DNA of 40,993 bases from Candidatus Woesearchaeota archaeon (GTDB taxonomy: Archaea; Nanobdellota; Nanobdellia; Woesearchaeales; GW2011-AR4), in contig JAGVYR010000070.1 in NCBI GenBank assembly GCA_018303185.1, positions 1 to 40,993 on the forward strand. Direction: 5' to 3'. Position 1 is the first letter of the stretch; each line of letters starts with the position of its first letter. A program made the translations under genes and the position numbers. The notes under the pieces were generated by a model. That model was not told the DNA's origin and did no database searches. It worked only from the letters and a program-made list of their open reading frames with translations. Below are positions 26,786 through 35,688 of the stretch, in pieces.

Positions 26786-27172
26786 ATGAGCCTAACGATA
26801 CAATTTGTGCCCTACCACGAGATTGAAAGCCTTGGAAGCGCCAGAAGGGTCAAGAAGCTTATAGACATTGTTAAGGAAAACAAGATAGTGATGCTGCAGG
26901 GGCGCTTGAAGAAAGAGGAAGAAGCCGACCTGATTGCAATAACCATGGAAGAAATCGGCAGCAAATTCAAGGGCATTGAGCTTGCCGTTGTAAATCCGGA
27001 ATCCAAGGACGCACACATTTTCAACAAGATAAAGAACAACTTTTTCGGCATGATACTCGGGGACAGGCAGGGCTTGACTATAATAGGGCCAGCATCCGTA
27101 GTCAAGGAAATCAAGAAGGATCCGAACAAGATTGAATTGTATACCCAGGAATCAAGAAAGAGGAAAAAATAA
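26786..27172 (+). CDS. DUF2073 family protein
   Basis: Sequence and position next to Era-like GTPase and zinc ribbon match the conserved archaeal set. Confidence 0.85.
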   Translation: MSLTIQFVPYHEIESLGSARRVKKLIDIVKENKIVMLQGRLKKEEEADLIAITMEEIGSKFKGIELAVVNPESKDAHIFNKIKNNFFGMILGDRQGLTIIGPASVVKEIKKDPNKIELYTQESRKRKK

Positions 27173-27555
27173 TGCCTCACCAATGCGTTCGATGCAACAA
27201 TTTCTATGATGACGGCGCTAAAGAGCTTCTTAATGGGTGCCCGTGCGGCGGCAAGCTGTTTTTTTTCATAAAAAAGGAAAACCTTGATGCGATGCAGAAA
27301 GCCTCCGAGGATTTAAGCCTTTCAGATGAGGACAAGAAGCAGATTGAGAACGACGTCTTTGACATTGTCGGCAGCGAGATAGATGCCGGCCAGCCGGTCA
27401 TTCTTGATTTTGAGGCCATCAGGGTTGACAAGCCCGGAAAGTACAGGATTGACCTTGTGCAGCTTTTCAAGAAAGAGCCGGTCGTATTCCAGCTTGAGGA
27501 AGGCAAGTACATGATTGACCTTGTTGAAAGCTTTGACAGGTTCAGGAAGAAGTAG
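27172..27555 (+). CDS. Zinc-ribbon protein (DUF2072)
   Basis: MPHQCVRCNNFYDDGAKELLNGCPCGGKLFFF. Confidence 0.85.
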   Translation: MPHQCVRCNNFYDDGAKELLNGCPCGGKLFFFIKKENLDAMQKASEDLSLSDEDKKQIENDVFDIVGSEIDAGQPVILDFEAIRVDKPGKYRIDLVQLFKKEPVVFQLEEGKYMIDLVESFDRFRKK

Positions 27556-27560
27556 GCAAA

Positions 27561-27803
27561 ATGCCGGAATATTTTGTAGTTGTTCCTAAGCCCAAAAGAA
27601 AGGTTACTGCCAATGATATTGCAGCCATAGATGGCATTCTTGGAGCTTTTGATTTGATAGAGTATGATTTGATTCCAAACCCATTGGACGGTTCTTCTGT
27701 CAAATTGAAAATAATCAGCACGCCTCTTTATCAGGATAAGGAAAGCAGTTTTATAGATGCTATGCGAAAAATAGGTTATCTGGCAGAGAAATCCAGGCCA
27801 TAA
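27561..27803 (+). CDS. 80-aa hypothetical protein
   Basis: Open frame 6 nt after DUF2072 gene; stop abuts the convergent ychF stop. Confidence 0.55.
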   Translation: MPEYFVVVPKPKRKVTANDIAAIDGILGAFDLIEYDLIPNPLDGSSVKLKIISTPLYQDKESSFIDAMRKIGYLAEKSRP

Positions 27804-29000
27804 TCATTTCCCCGTCACAATCTCCACAACATCCCTGTGCTTCAGTGGATGGTCCTTGCCCACTGCTTTTTTTGTCCTTACATCAATAGCCTTGATAAAA
27901 TTCTTTCCCAGATCAGTGTGCAGCTTAAACGCAAAATCAAGTGCTGTTGTTTTTCCGGGCAATAAGAAGCAGTCAGGCAGCCTCCTTCCTTCGGAATCCT
28001 CAAGCTTTGAAACGCCCCCGGGAAATATGGCTATCATTCCCAATAAATTAAAAACAGCCCTGTCAAGAACATCCTGCACCCCTGTTGAGCCGTATTTTTC
28101 AAGAATATTTTTTCGAATGAATTCCAGCGCATTTTTTTGTTTTTCATTGAGTTTTGAAACATCTTTCATTGTAAACTCTTTTTCCCCTGGAATGTAATCT
28201 ATAATGCCTGCTCTTGCCGCCCCCTTCAGCGCCAATTCAGATTCTGCAGAGCACGCCACCATCATATGGCTTGGAAATTCCTTCTTCAGCCTTTCAAAAT
28301 TCGCCTGCGCCGTAGGAATGTCAATCTTGTTGCACGCAATTATCATGGGCTTTGTTATTTTTCTCAATTCCGTGGCAATTTGCTTCAATATTTCCCTGTC
28401 CCATTTCATTATGTCGGCAGGAAGGTTGAGCTTTGCAATCACGCCTTTTGCGATGTCTTCTGTAACTCCTAATCCGGTAAGGTGCGAAGCTACTGCCTTG
28501 TATGCCTGCGCATGCTCCTGGTTCACTTTTCTCGCAAACTTGTCCCATCCTTTCTCAATAAGCCTTAAAAACCACATATCGAGCTCAAATTCCAGAAAAA
28601 CAATGTCTTTGGCAGGATCGTGGCTTCCTGCTTCCACGGACTCTCCTTTCTCATTTGTGCTGCCCGAGCAGTCTATTATGTGCACAAGCGCATTTCCCTG
28701 GCTTAAATCATCTAGAAACTGGTTTCCCATGCCCTTGCCTTCATGCGCTCCGGGGACTAAGCCAGCCACATCCAGCAAGTCTATAGGGACAAACCTCCTG
28801 CTGTGGATGCAATACCCGAATCTTGGATTGCATGTCGTGTTAAACTCTTTGTCAGCGCATTCAACTTTTACAAAGCCTGTCCCGTGATTGGGCTTTATTG
28901 TAGTGAAAGGGTAATTTGCAATGTCCACCTCTGCAAGGGTCATTGCCTTGAAGAACGTGCTTTTTCCAGCGCTTGGCTTTCCAACTATGCCGATTAGCAT
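27804..29000 (-). CDS. ychF: YchF/Obg-like GTPase/ATPase with TGS domain
   Basis: IGIVGKPSAGKSTFFKA, LLDVAGLVPGAHEGKGMGNQFLDDL, C-terminal TGS. Confidence 0.95.
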   Translation of the reverse strand: MLIGIVGKPSAGKSTFFKAMTLAEVDIANYPFTTIKPNHGTGFVKVECADKEFNTTCNPRFGYCIHSRRFVPIDLLDVAGLVPGAHEGKGMGNQFLDDLSQGNALVHIIDCSGSTNEKGESVEAGSHDPAKDIVFLEFELDMWFLRLIEKGWDKFARKVNQEHAQAYKAVASHLTGLGVTEDIAKGVIAKLNLPADIMKWDREILKQIATELRKITKPMIIACNKIDIPTAQANFERLKKEFPSHMMVACSAESELALKGAARAGIIDYIPGEKEFTMKDVSKLNEKQKNALEFIRKNILEKYGSTGVQDVLDRAVFNLLGMIAIFPGGVSKLEDSEGRRLPDCFLLPGKTTALDFAFKLHTDLGKNFIKAIDVRTKKAVGKDHPLKHRDVVEIVTGK

Positions 29001-29048
29001 ATAAAGGAGAAACAGAAGTCTGTATTAATTGTTTTTGGTTTAATGGTG

Positions 29049-29360
29049 TTATAGACCTGTGGGAACAATTCGATACACACTGCCAACTAAAACAGGATTA
29101 TACCTGCTTCCATTCTTATCATATTTGCTTGCGGCTCTCGCATGCCCTGCAAGCGCCTCTTCTGGCGTTTCAAAGAATTCCATATCTTCTAGAAGTTTAT
29201 GGTCATGCCCTGCATCTGGATGGACCATTACATCCATACTAAAGCCATGATGCATGGGCTTAGTCTGGATTAAAACTTTTCCTGTGGGAGAGTTATTTGA
29301 AAGAACTACATTAACCAGGCCGTCTCCTCCGAATGTTGCCTTAACTACTTCAGAATCCAT
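29049..29360 (-). CDS. Hypothetical protein
   Basis: MDSEVVKATFGGDGLVNVVLSNNS...; start set at 29360, ~25 nt after minus-strand TATA cttttataaaag. Confidence 0.6.
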   Translation of the reverse strand: MDSEVVKATFGGDGLVNVVLSNNSPTGKVLIQTKPMHHGFSMDVMVHPDAGHDHKLLEDMEFFETPEEALAGHARAASKYDKNGSRYNPVLVGSVYRIVPTGL

Positions 29361-29503
29361 ATTCTTAAGGAAAATCACTTCTTTTATAAAAGTTGTTATT
29401 GTAATCATTAGAAAGTAGGAAATAGATAATTTCTGATATACTTTTTCCCATACCAGTATACAAAATAGAAATATTTAAATATACCAATCTCAATATTGCC
29501 AAT

Positions 29504-30139
29504 ATGAGTGGCCACAGAGAGCCTGTAGGTGAAGTGCCGGAAACCAGGATAAAGTACAAGGACGTGTTTTCTCTTAAAAATCTCTATATAATGATGCACG
29601 AGCTTCTCATGGAAGAAGGATGGGTTGGGCTTGGCACAGGCGGTAATGTAAAAGGCTATGAAATGCATGCAGATATAGAAACCCTATACTCAGAAAATGT
29701 CTACCAGAAAGGCGTCCATTCAGGCGGAAAGGAGATGTGGGTATGGTGGCGCACCCACAAAATCGGCATAGGGGAATTCAGCGGCTATTTTGAGAAAAGG
29801 ATGGATATAGACTGGCACCTCTCTTACGGCCAGGATGTTGAAGCGATTCATCAGGGCAAAAAAGTCAAGGTGCAGTCCGGCGAATTGGAGATGTTTTTCC
29901 GCGGAGAGATATTAGGAGACAAGGACGGGACATGGGGCCGCCACCCGGTCCTCAAGCATTTTCAGGACATTTATGAAAAAAGGATAATGTCCCAGGACAT
30001 AGACAAAATGGAGAAAGACTTATGGAGAGACATATACAGGATTTCATCAAAGATGAAAGCCTTCTTAAACATGAGAACGTTCCTCCCAATCTCAAAAGAG
30101 TTCCATCCAATGCTCTATGGTGCGGAAGGGGAGTTTTAG
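29504..30139 (+). CDS. Conserved-looking hypothetical protein
   Basis: 211 aa, high coding quality, Trp-rich; leaderless promoter upstream. Confidence 0.75.
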   Translation: MSGHREPVGEVPETRIKYKDVFSLKNLYIMMHELLMEEGWVGLGTGGNVKGYEMHADIETLYSENVYQKGVHSGGKEMWVWWRTHKIGIGEFSGYFEKRMDIDWHLSYGQDVEAIHQGKKVKVQSGELEMFFRGEILGDKDGTWGRHPVLKHFQDIYEKRIMSQDIDKMEKDLWRDIYRISSKMKAFLNMRTFLPISKEFHPMLYGAEGEF

Positions 30140-30243
30140 ATATATAAATCATGAGATGTGTGGGATATTATAATCTAATAATCATTCTGCTAATAAGTAG
30201 GTACTTTAGAAACATTTAAGATTTAGTGGGTATTCCCCAGTCT

Positions 30244-30594
30244 ATGCCATTACTTGCCATAAGGGAGACTGGACCGAGTTTTAAGCCGGGAGATTTTGTG
30301 TTGCATGTTGCCATAGAGAATATGGGCGAGGGTGTTGAAATAATGCCTTGGTCTCCTGAGCCGGGTGTCTATACATTTGAAACACGAGCATATCCTACAA
30401 CAGAAGATAGCACTCCGGAAGTTCGTCTTCATTTTGATTCATCCCGCCCGGAGATACTTTCAAAAGGTCAGATTGAACAATTGAGGGATTCTGATAAAGG
30501 TATAGCCGAGATACTTGAAAGAGTTGAAAACGGAAACTTGCCCGGCACGATGCAGGCGATTACTTTTATGGGCAGATATGTGGGTCGTGGATAA
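30244..30594 (+). CDS. Hypothetical protein
   Basis: MPLLAIRETGPSFKPGDFVLHVAIENMGEGVEIMPW...; ORF track start at 30226 (GTG). Confidence 0.5.
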   Translation: MPLLAIRETGPSFKPGDFVLHVAIENMGEGVEIMPWSPEPGVYTFETRAYPTTEDSTPEVRLHFDSSRPEILSKGQIEQLRDSDKGIAEILERVENGNLPGTMQAITFMGRYVGRG

Positions 30595-30679
30595 TTCGTA
30601 ATTATGCTGTTTTTGAGAGTAAATAAATGGTTTTAACATAAACTTTTATAAATGGGCAATTTTTCTTTTGTTGGTATAC

Positions 30680-30725
30680 GCCTCCGTAGCATACACGAAA
30701 GCAGGCTTTCGGTCGCTACGTAGGC
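30680..30725 (+). promoter_or_regulatory. tRNA leader hairpin GCCTCCGTAGC...GCTACGTAGGC whose 5' arm duplicates the tRNA 5' end
   Basis: Direct repeat GCCTCCGTAGCATA at 30680-30693 and 30729-30742; 30715-30725 complementary to both; inner CGAAAG/CTTTCG hairpin. Confidence 0.65.
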
Positions 30726-30728
30726 TTT

Positions 30729-30814
30729 GCCTCCGTAGCATAGTAGCTATTGCGGCAGACTTGTACCTATTGCAAGTTATCTGCAGGTCGAGGGTGCAAC
30801 TCCCTTCGGAGGCT
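30729..30814 (+). tRNA. tRNA-Thr(UGU) with 13-nt intron (30766-30778, CCTATTGCAAGTT) at 37/38
   Basis: Acceptor GCCTCCG/CGGAGGC, anticodon stem GCAGA/TCTGC, T stem GAGGG/CCCTT, discriminator U; spliced length 73; BHB helix CTTG/CAAG with 3-nt bulges TAC and TTA. Confidence 0.88.
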
Positions 30815-30871
30815 TATTTATGCTTATTGAATCGGATAGATTTTTATACTCTTTAATAGTAGCTACATAAA

Positions 30872-31366
30872 ATGGACCCGCCATATCAGTCAGGAATTAA
30901 AAATATTCAAGTTTACGATCCAGTGCCAGATGGCCTTGCAAAATCATTAGACTCTCTTCGAAAACATGGTTCTGCATTCGCTGTTGATGTTAGGGATGAA
31001 ATGTTTAGAAGGTTTCTCGATTTTCCCATTGGAAACGTTACTATGTCGACTTTTCTGTTCGATCCAGCTAAAGGATATTTTGTGCAAAATCCCGAGATTG
31101 TGGCAGTTACTTTCGCCAATGGCAAATTACACAGAGAGTACAACTGGGAGAGGTATAATTGCAGCTGGAAAACTGATCAGAAGCCACACATCATGAGTAT
31201 CAAACACAGCGAAAGAATCCAGACTGCTTTAATGCGGGAATTGATGAAAATTGAGCCTTTATTGCAATCGGAGGGATTTTTTTATAGGTTAGCCAGACGA
31301 AGCAAACAGCCTGAAGAAAGAACATTCCGTATAGATTCTCCTGAATTGGAAGGCATACTTTATTGA
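30872..31366 (+). CDS. Hypothetical protein
   Basis: 164 aa open frame after tRNA, TATA tttttatactc ~30 nt upstream. Confidence 0.6.
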   Translation: MDPPYQSGIKNIQVYDPVPDGLAKSLDSLRKHGSAFAVDVRDEMFRRFLDFPIGNVTMSTFLFDPAKGYFVQNPEIVAVTFANGKLHREYNWERYNCSWKTDQKPHIMSIKHSERIQTALMRELMKIEPLLQSEGFFYRLARRSKQPEERTFRIDSPELEGILY

Positions 31367-31439
31367 TTGTTAATATACTTATAGGTTATTTTTGTGAGTA
31401 AGCTTTTTATAATAGGTGCTGATACAAGAATATTTTAAG

Positions 31440-31910
31440 ATGGCAGACAAAATAAAGGAAAAATACGCGGAATTGGGGAAAAAATATAGCCTCCCGAAAT
31501 TCGGCGAGCTTGACAGCGCCTTTGAAATTTCCGGCATTGAGGACGGCAAGGTCTTTTTGCTGAGAAAGGCAATAGGCAAGATAGCCGAGAAAGTGGATTA
31601 TTATTCAGGGCTGCTGGAGCATTTCATGCAACCTGACCCCTCTTCCCTGTCAGGGATGCACGAACTGAAGTTCTTTTCAGAAGAGGAGAAGCTGAAGGTG
31701 TATTCTGTCTTTAAAAGGCTCATAAAGCTCAACAGGAGCGCGATTGAAGCGGACCTTTCACAGGATGAGAGGAAAGAGGCGGAATACATTAGCCTCTCGC
31801 TTGACGAATGGAAAAAGCTCCGTGAAGAGCTTATCCCAATTGTAAAAAAGATAAGGGAAAGCTGGGACAAGGATTCTGAAATGGAAGAAAAGCTGGGATA
31901 CTTTGGCTAA
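31440..31910 (+). CDS. Hypothetical helical protein
   Basis: MADKIKEKYAELGKKYSLPKFGELDSAFEIS...; overlaps adk start. Confidence 0.75.
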   Translation: MADKIKEKYAELGKKYSLPKFGELDSAFEISGIEDGKVFLLRKAIGKIAEKVDYYSGLLEHFMQPDPSSLSGMHELKFFSEEEKLKVYSVFKRLIKLNRSAIEADLSQDERKEAEYISLSLDEWKKLREELIPIVKKIRESWDKDSEMEEKLGYFG

Positions 31911-32601
31911 AATGAACATAATAATATTCGGCCCCAACGGCTCGGGAAAAGGCACGCAGGGGGACATGCTCCAGAAAAAGTACAGCGTGGAGCACATTGA
32001 GTCTGGAGTGCTTTTCAGGGAAAACATAGAAAAGAAGACTGAGCTTGGGAAAAAAGCGCAGGAGTATGTCTCCAAAGGCGACCTAGTCCCTGATGAGATA
32101 ACCATCCCTATGATACTGAACAGGCTAAAGGAATGCAAAAAAGGCTGGCTTCTGGACGGTTTTCCACGCTCTCCTTTGCAGGCAGAAAAGCTCCTTGAGG
32201 CGCTGGACAGGGAAAAGATGAAGCTGGATTATATTGTGGAAATAAAGCTTGACAGGGAAACAGCAAAGAAAAGGATTATGGGAAGGCGCCTTTGCGAAAA
32301 GAACAACAACCACACCAACAATGTGAATATGCCGAAAATCCTACCAAAAAGGCTTCATGACGGCAGCATTGTGTGCAGGATTTGCTCCAGCCCGCTGAAA
32401 ACAAGGCCTGACGACCAGGATGAGGCTGCAATAAACAAGAGGCATGGTATTTATTTTGATGAAAAAAGCGGCACAATGGCTGCAATAAGGATAATCAAAG
32501 GAAAGTCAGGGAATAAAGGCACAAAATACGTTCAGCTTGACGGCTCAAAAGCCATTGATGAAGTCAATGAAGAGATGCTCAGCAAGCTTTCAGGCAAATA
32601 G
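31903..32601 (+). CDS. adk: Adenylate kinase with atypical zinc-type LID
   Basis: IIFGPNGSGKGTQGDML, LDGFPRSPLQAE, GRRLCEKN...CRICSSPLKTRPDDQ. Confidence 0.92.
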   Translation: MAKMNIIIFGPNGSGKGTQGDMLQKKYSVEHIESGVLFRENIEKKTELGKKAQEYVSKGDLVPDEITIPMILNRLKECKKGWLLDGFPRSPLQAEKLLEALDREKMKLDYIVEIKLDRETAKKRIMGRRLCEKNNNHTNNVNMPKILPKRLHDGSIVCRICSSPLKTRPDDQDEAAINKRHGIYFDEKSGTMAAIRIIKGKSGNKGTKYVQLDGSKAIDEVNEEMLSKLSGK

Positions 32602-33600
32602 ATTTTCTATAAAGACAGTTGCATAGCATCCCTTGGGCAGGGCAAAGTTTATCCTCGCCTTTTTCTTTCCTGAATTAAGTTCATCATCTCCATAATCCGT
32701 GATTCTGAACCCGTCAGTCCCTATTACGGCAAGCCTCTGGTCACCCTCTTGGCTCCCATCTGGAAATTCTCTCAGTATGAAGTCTCTGAACCCTGTTTTC
32801 TCGCTGGACATTATATTTTCAACTATAGCTTCTATCTCATCTTCCTCGATTTCAGTGCCGAAGCCGACAATAGGCAATTTTTTGTCTTTTATTTTTGATA
32901 AGTCAAAATCATTGAATTTTATGTATTGCCTTAAAGCTTCATTGAAGATATAAGACTGGTATGCATGGATATAAAACCTGAAAAGCTTGATGGGGATTTT
33001 CCTCAAAGCCCCTGTAAAATCATTGCCTTCTTTTCTGAGATGCTCTGCAACTTTTTCAAAATGCCTGCCTTTTCCCCTAATTACCATCTCAGCCGCTTTT
33101 TTAAAGTCCTTCTTTATTATTGCCCTCCCAATTTCAACATTGTCCTTCCCGAACCTCTGCTCCCCGAAGAAGTTAGGCATCAGGATTTTTTTGAATTCGG
33201 TTTTTTTTAATTTTTCAGCCTCTTCACTGCTTAAATTCCTGATTATGATAAAAAACTCATTGCCCCAGTTGCTTCCGATATAAACTTCTTTATTCCCATT
33301 GCCGGCATGCGTGACTTCTATGTTTTCCAGCTTCAAATCCTCGAACTTTTCAATGTCTTTCCTTGAAATCCCATAAACGGAGATTACCTGCTCAGTGACC
33401 GCATTCCTGTCCTTGTTTCCCGAGAAACCTATCCTGTCCGCATCTATCCCTGCCGCTTTCGCAACCTGCCTTATCGCATCCATAGAATTATGGCCTTTCT
33501 TTTTCAGAAGGAAATAGAAATATTTTCCGCTCTTGTCCAGATTAAGGTTGTTGACTTCCTGCACTGCAAAGTCCTCAGGCTGCTGCTTTAGCTTGTACAT
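32590..33600 (-). CDS. truD: tRNA pseudouridine synthase TruD
   Basis: GFSGNKDRNAVTEQVISV catalytic motif, PNFFGEQRFGKDN. Confidence 0.95.
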   Translation of the reverse strand: MYKLKQQPEDFAVQEVNNLNLDKSGKYFYFLLKKKGHNSMDAIRQVAKAAGIDADRIGFSGNKDRNAVTEQVISVYGISRKDIEKFEDLKLENIEVTHAGNGNKEVYIGSNWGNEFFIIIRNLSSEEAEKLKKTEFKKILMPNFFGEQRFGKDNVEIGRAIIKKDFKKAAEMVIRGKGRHFEKVAEHLRKEGNDFTGALRKIPIKLFRFYIHAYQSYIFNEALRQYIKFNDFDLSKIKDKKLPIVGFGTEIEEDEIEAIVENIMSSEKTGFRDFILREFPDGSQEGDQRLAVIGTDGFRITDYGDDELNSGKKKARINFALPKGCYATVFIENLFA

Positions 33601-33631
33601 GAAGAAAATGAAGAAGTTTGATTATATAAAT

Positions 33632-34519
33632 TCAACTGAAGGGGTGGGTATTCTTGTTGACTTTTTGCTGGTAATTTCCCATCTTGATGGCCCATCCGTA
33701 CTCAAGCCCAACAATCATTTTTCTCCCAGATACAAGTCCGTACAATTCCTTATAATCGCTGCTGACCACAGGAAGACCGGAAAATCCTGGCTGTACAGAA
33801 CCCTTAAAAACAAAAAATTCTGCAGGATTGACTCCAAAAGCTTTTGCATATGAGTCATTCTCTAAGGACACCTCAAGCGCTTCTGCACTATTTCCTACTG
33901 GCCTTATTATTTTAAGTTGCGTTCCGGCTTTTAGCCTTGAGATATCTTTAATTTCCAATGAGCACGGAGGGAAGTATTCCAACATTTCGCCGGGCAATGA
34001 GAAAAGGTTCGTGTCGCTGCTTTCCATTTCTGAATGCGGGCGCAGCACGAAAAAGCCCATCTTTCTGAGCTGAGTGACCCTTTCTCCGATGTTATCTACC
34101 AAATCTTTAGCGGCAAGGTAATTATTTCCCTGCACAAAAGGATTCCGTAAAAATGTCATTCTGCCCCTAAGCCCATCATACTGTACTTTTTCTCGTGAAG
34201 TGCCGAAATAGCCATGGGAAGATACCTCATTCCCATTAACCACATGGTAAGGTGAAACAAAAACCGCACCCGGCAAGACAACACCATAACCTATGTTTTC
34301 CCAATAGAATATTCTTTTGTCTCTTTCAAAGATGTTAAGGGTGACAGTGAGGTGTATTGAATCGGCAACAGCCTCAAGATTGTTTCTTTTTGGTTCAGTT
34401 CTTTGCTCCCTGCCCCAAATAAATCTGTCAGGCTTTACGGGCACATTTTCGCGCAATTTCAAAGACGAGCATCCCGTCAATAGTGCCGCTGCTGCCAATA
34501 AGAATTGGCGACGTTTCAT
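33632..34519 (-). CDS. Predicted lipoprotein with trypsin-like protease features
   Basis: Signal MKRRQFLLAAAALLTGCSS; VSPYHVVNG (His) and KGSVQPGFSGLPVVS (Ser) motifs. Confidence 0.7.
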   Translation of the reverse strand: MKRRQFLLAAAALLTGCSSLKLRENVPVKPDRFIWGREQRTEPKRNNLEAVADSIHLTVTLNIFERDKRIFYWENIGYGVVLPGAVFVSPYHVVNGNEVSSHGYFGTSREKVQYDGLRGRMTFLRNPFVQGNNYLAAKDLVDNIGERVTQLRKMGFFVLRPHSEMESSDTNLFSLPGEMLEYFPPCSLEIKDISRLKAGTQLKIIRPVGNSAEALEVSLENDSYAKAFGVNPAEFFVFKGSVQPGFSGLPVVSSDYKELYGLVSGRKMIVGLEYGWAIKMGNYQQKVNKNTHPFS

Positions 34520-34573
34520 AGAAAATCAAAATAAGAGGGAGTTTATAAATTTTTTTTAATTTTATAGTAGTAA

Positions 34574-35563
34574 TTACTTGCTTACCATCTTTATCATCTC
34601 AACCATCCTTGCCGAGAAGCCCCACTCATTGTCATACCATGTGCACACTTTCACAAGCCTTCCGATGACTTTTGTGAGCTTGGAATCAAAGATTGAGGAG
34701 TGCGCATTGCCTATTATATCCGAAGAAACCAGTTCTTCTTCAGAATATTCGAGTATTCCTTTCAAATATGTATCTGCAGCTTTCTTGACAGCAGCATTCA
34801 CTTTTTCAACTGAAACTTCTTTCTTTGCTATGAAAACAAAGTCTGTCAAAGAGCCGCACGGTGTTGGAACGCGTACAGCCATCCCGTCTGCTTTTCCGCT
34901 TAAAGAAGGCACGACATCTCCAAGCGCTTTTGCAGCGCCTGTGCTTGTAGGTATTATGTTTACTGCAGCTGCCCTTGCCCTCCTTAAATCTTTGTGCGGC
35001 AGATCCAGTATGTTCTGGTCGTTGGTATAGCTGTGTATCGTAGTCATAAATCCGGATTCAATGCCAAATTCCTTTTCCATGACATCCACAACCGGGACAA
35101 GGCTGTTTGTGGTGCATGAAGCATTCGAAATAATGATTTTGCCCTTCGCCTTTGAGTCATTGCTTCCGCGAACAACCGTCTGTATGTCTCCGCCTTTTCC
35201 GGGGGCAGAAAGCAAAACCCTTTTCGCTCCTGCCTTGATGTGCTTCTGGCAGTCTTCCTCTTTTGTAAATCTCCCTGTGCTTTCAACAACAACATCAACC
35301 TTAAGCTTTGCCCAAGGCAGCTTTTCAGGCTCTTTCTCAGCCAAAACAAGCACTTTCTTTCCATTAACAGAAATAAAGCCCTCGCCAGCCTCAATCTTGG
35401 CATCAAAAATCCCATGCACAGAATCATACTTCAACAAGTGAGCCAGAGTCTTGGAATCTGTCAAATCATTCACTGCAACAATATTGATATCTTTCTCCTT
35501 AAAGCCCTGCCTGAAAACAATCCTTCCTATGCGCCCGAAGCCGTTGATTGCGACATTTACCAT
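34574..35563 (-). CDS. gap: Type I glyceraldehyde-3-phosphate dehydrogenase, bacterial type
   Basis: VAINGFGRIGR, SNASCTTNSLVPVV, WYDNEWGFS. Confidence 0.96.
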   Translation of the reverse strand: MVNVAINGFGRIGRIVFRQGFKEKDINIVAVNDLTDSKTLAHLLKYDSVHGIFDAKIEAGEGFISVNGKKVLVLAEKEPEKLPWAKLKVDVVVESTGRFTKEEDCQKHIKAGAKRVLLSAPGKGGDIQTVVRGSNDSKAKGKIIISNASCTTNSLVPVVDVMEKEFGIESGFMTTIHSYTNDQNILDLPHKDLRRARAAAVNIIPTSTGAAKALGDVVPSLSGKADGMAVRVPTPCGSLTDFVFIAKKEVSVEKVNAAVKKAADTYLKGILEYSEEELVSSDIIGNAHSSIFDSKLTKVIGRLVKVCTWYDNEWGFSARMVEMIKMVSK

Positions 35564-35688
35564 GTTTCCACCTTCTTTGAGCTAAAAAATATTCTTCAGG
35601 AAGCAGTACAAAAATCCATTGTTTAAAAAATTATTGAATTTCAGAAGAAAATAAAGCCAAGAAAAAGAAAAATAAAAAAATTGAGCAA

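Noticed and set aside
28204-28887. 227-aa + strand ORF inside ychF
   Set aside because: Antisense to a highly conserved GTPase
30680-30814. Split or permuted tRNA using the upstream GCCTCCG copy
   Set aside because: The 30729 copy alone gives a complete 73-nt tRNA after removing a canonical BHB intron
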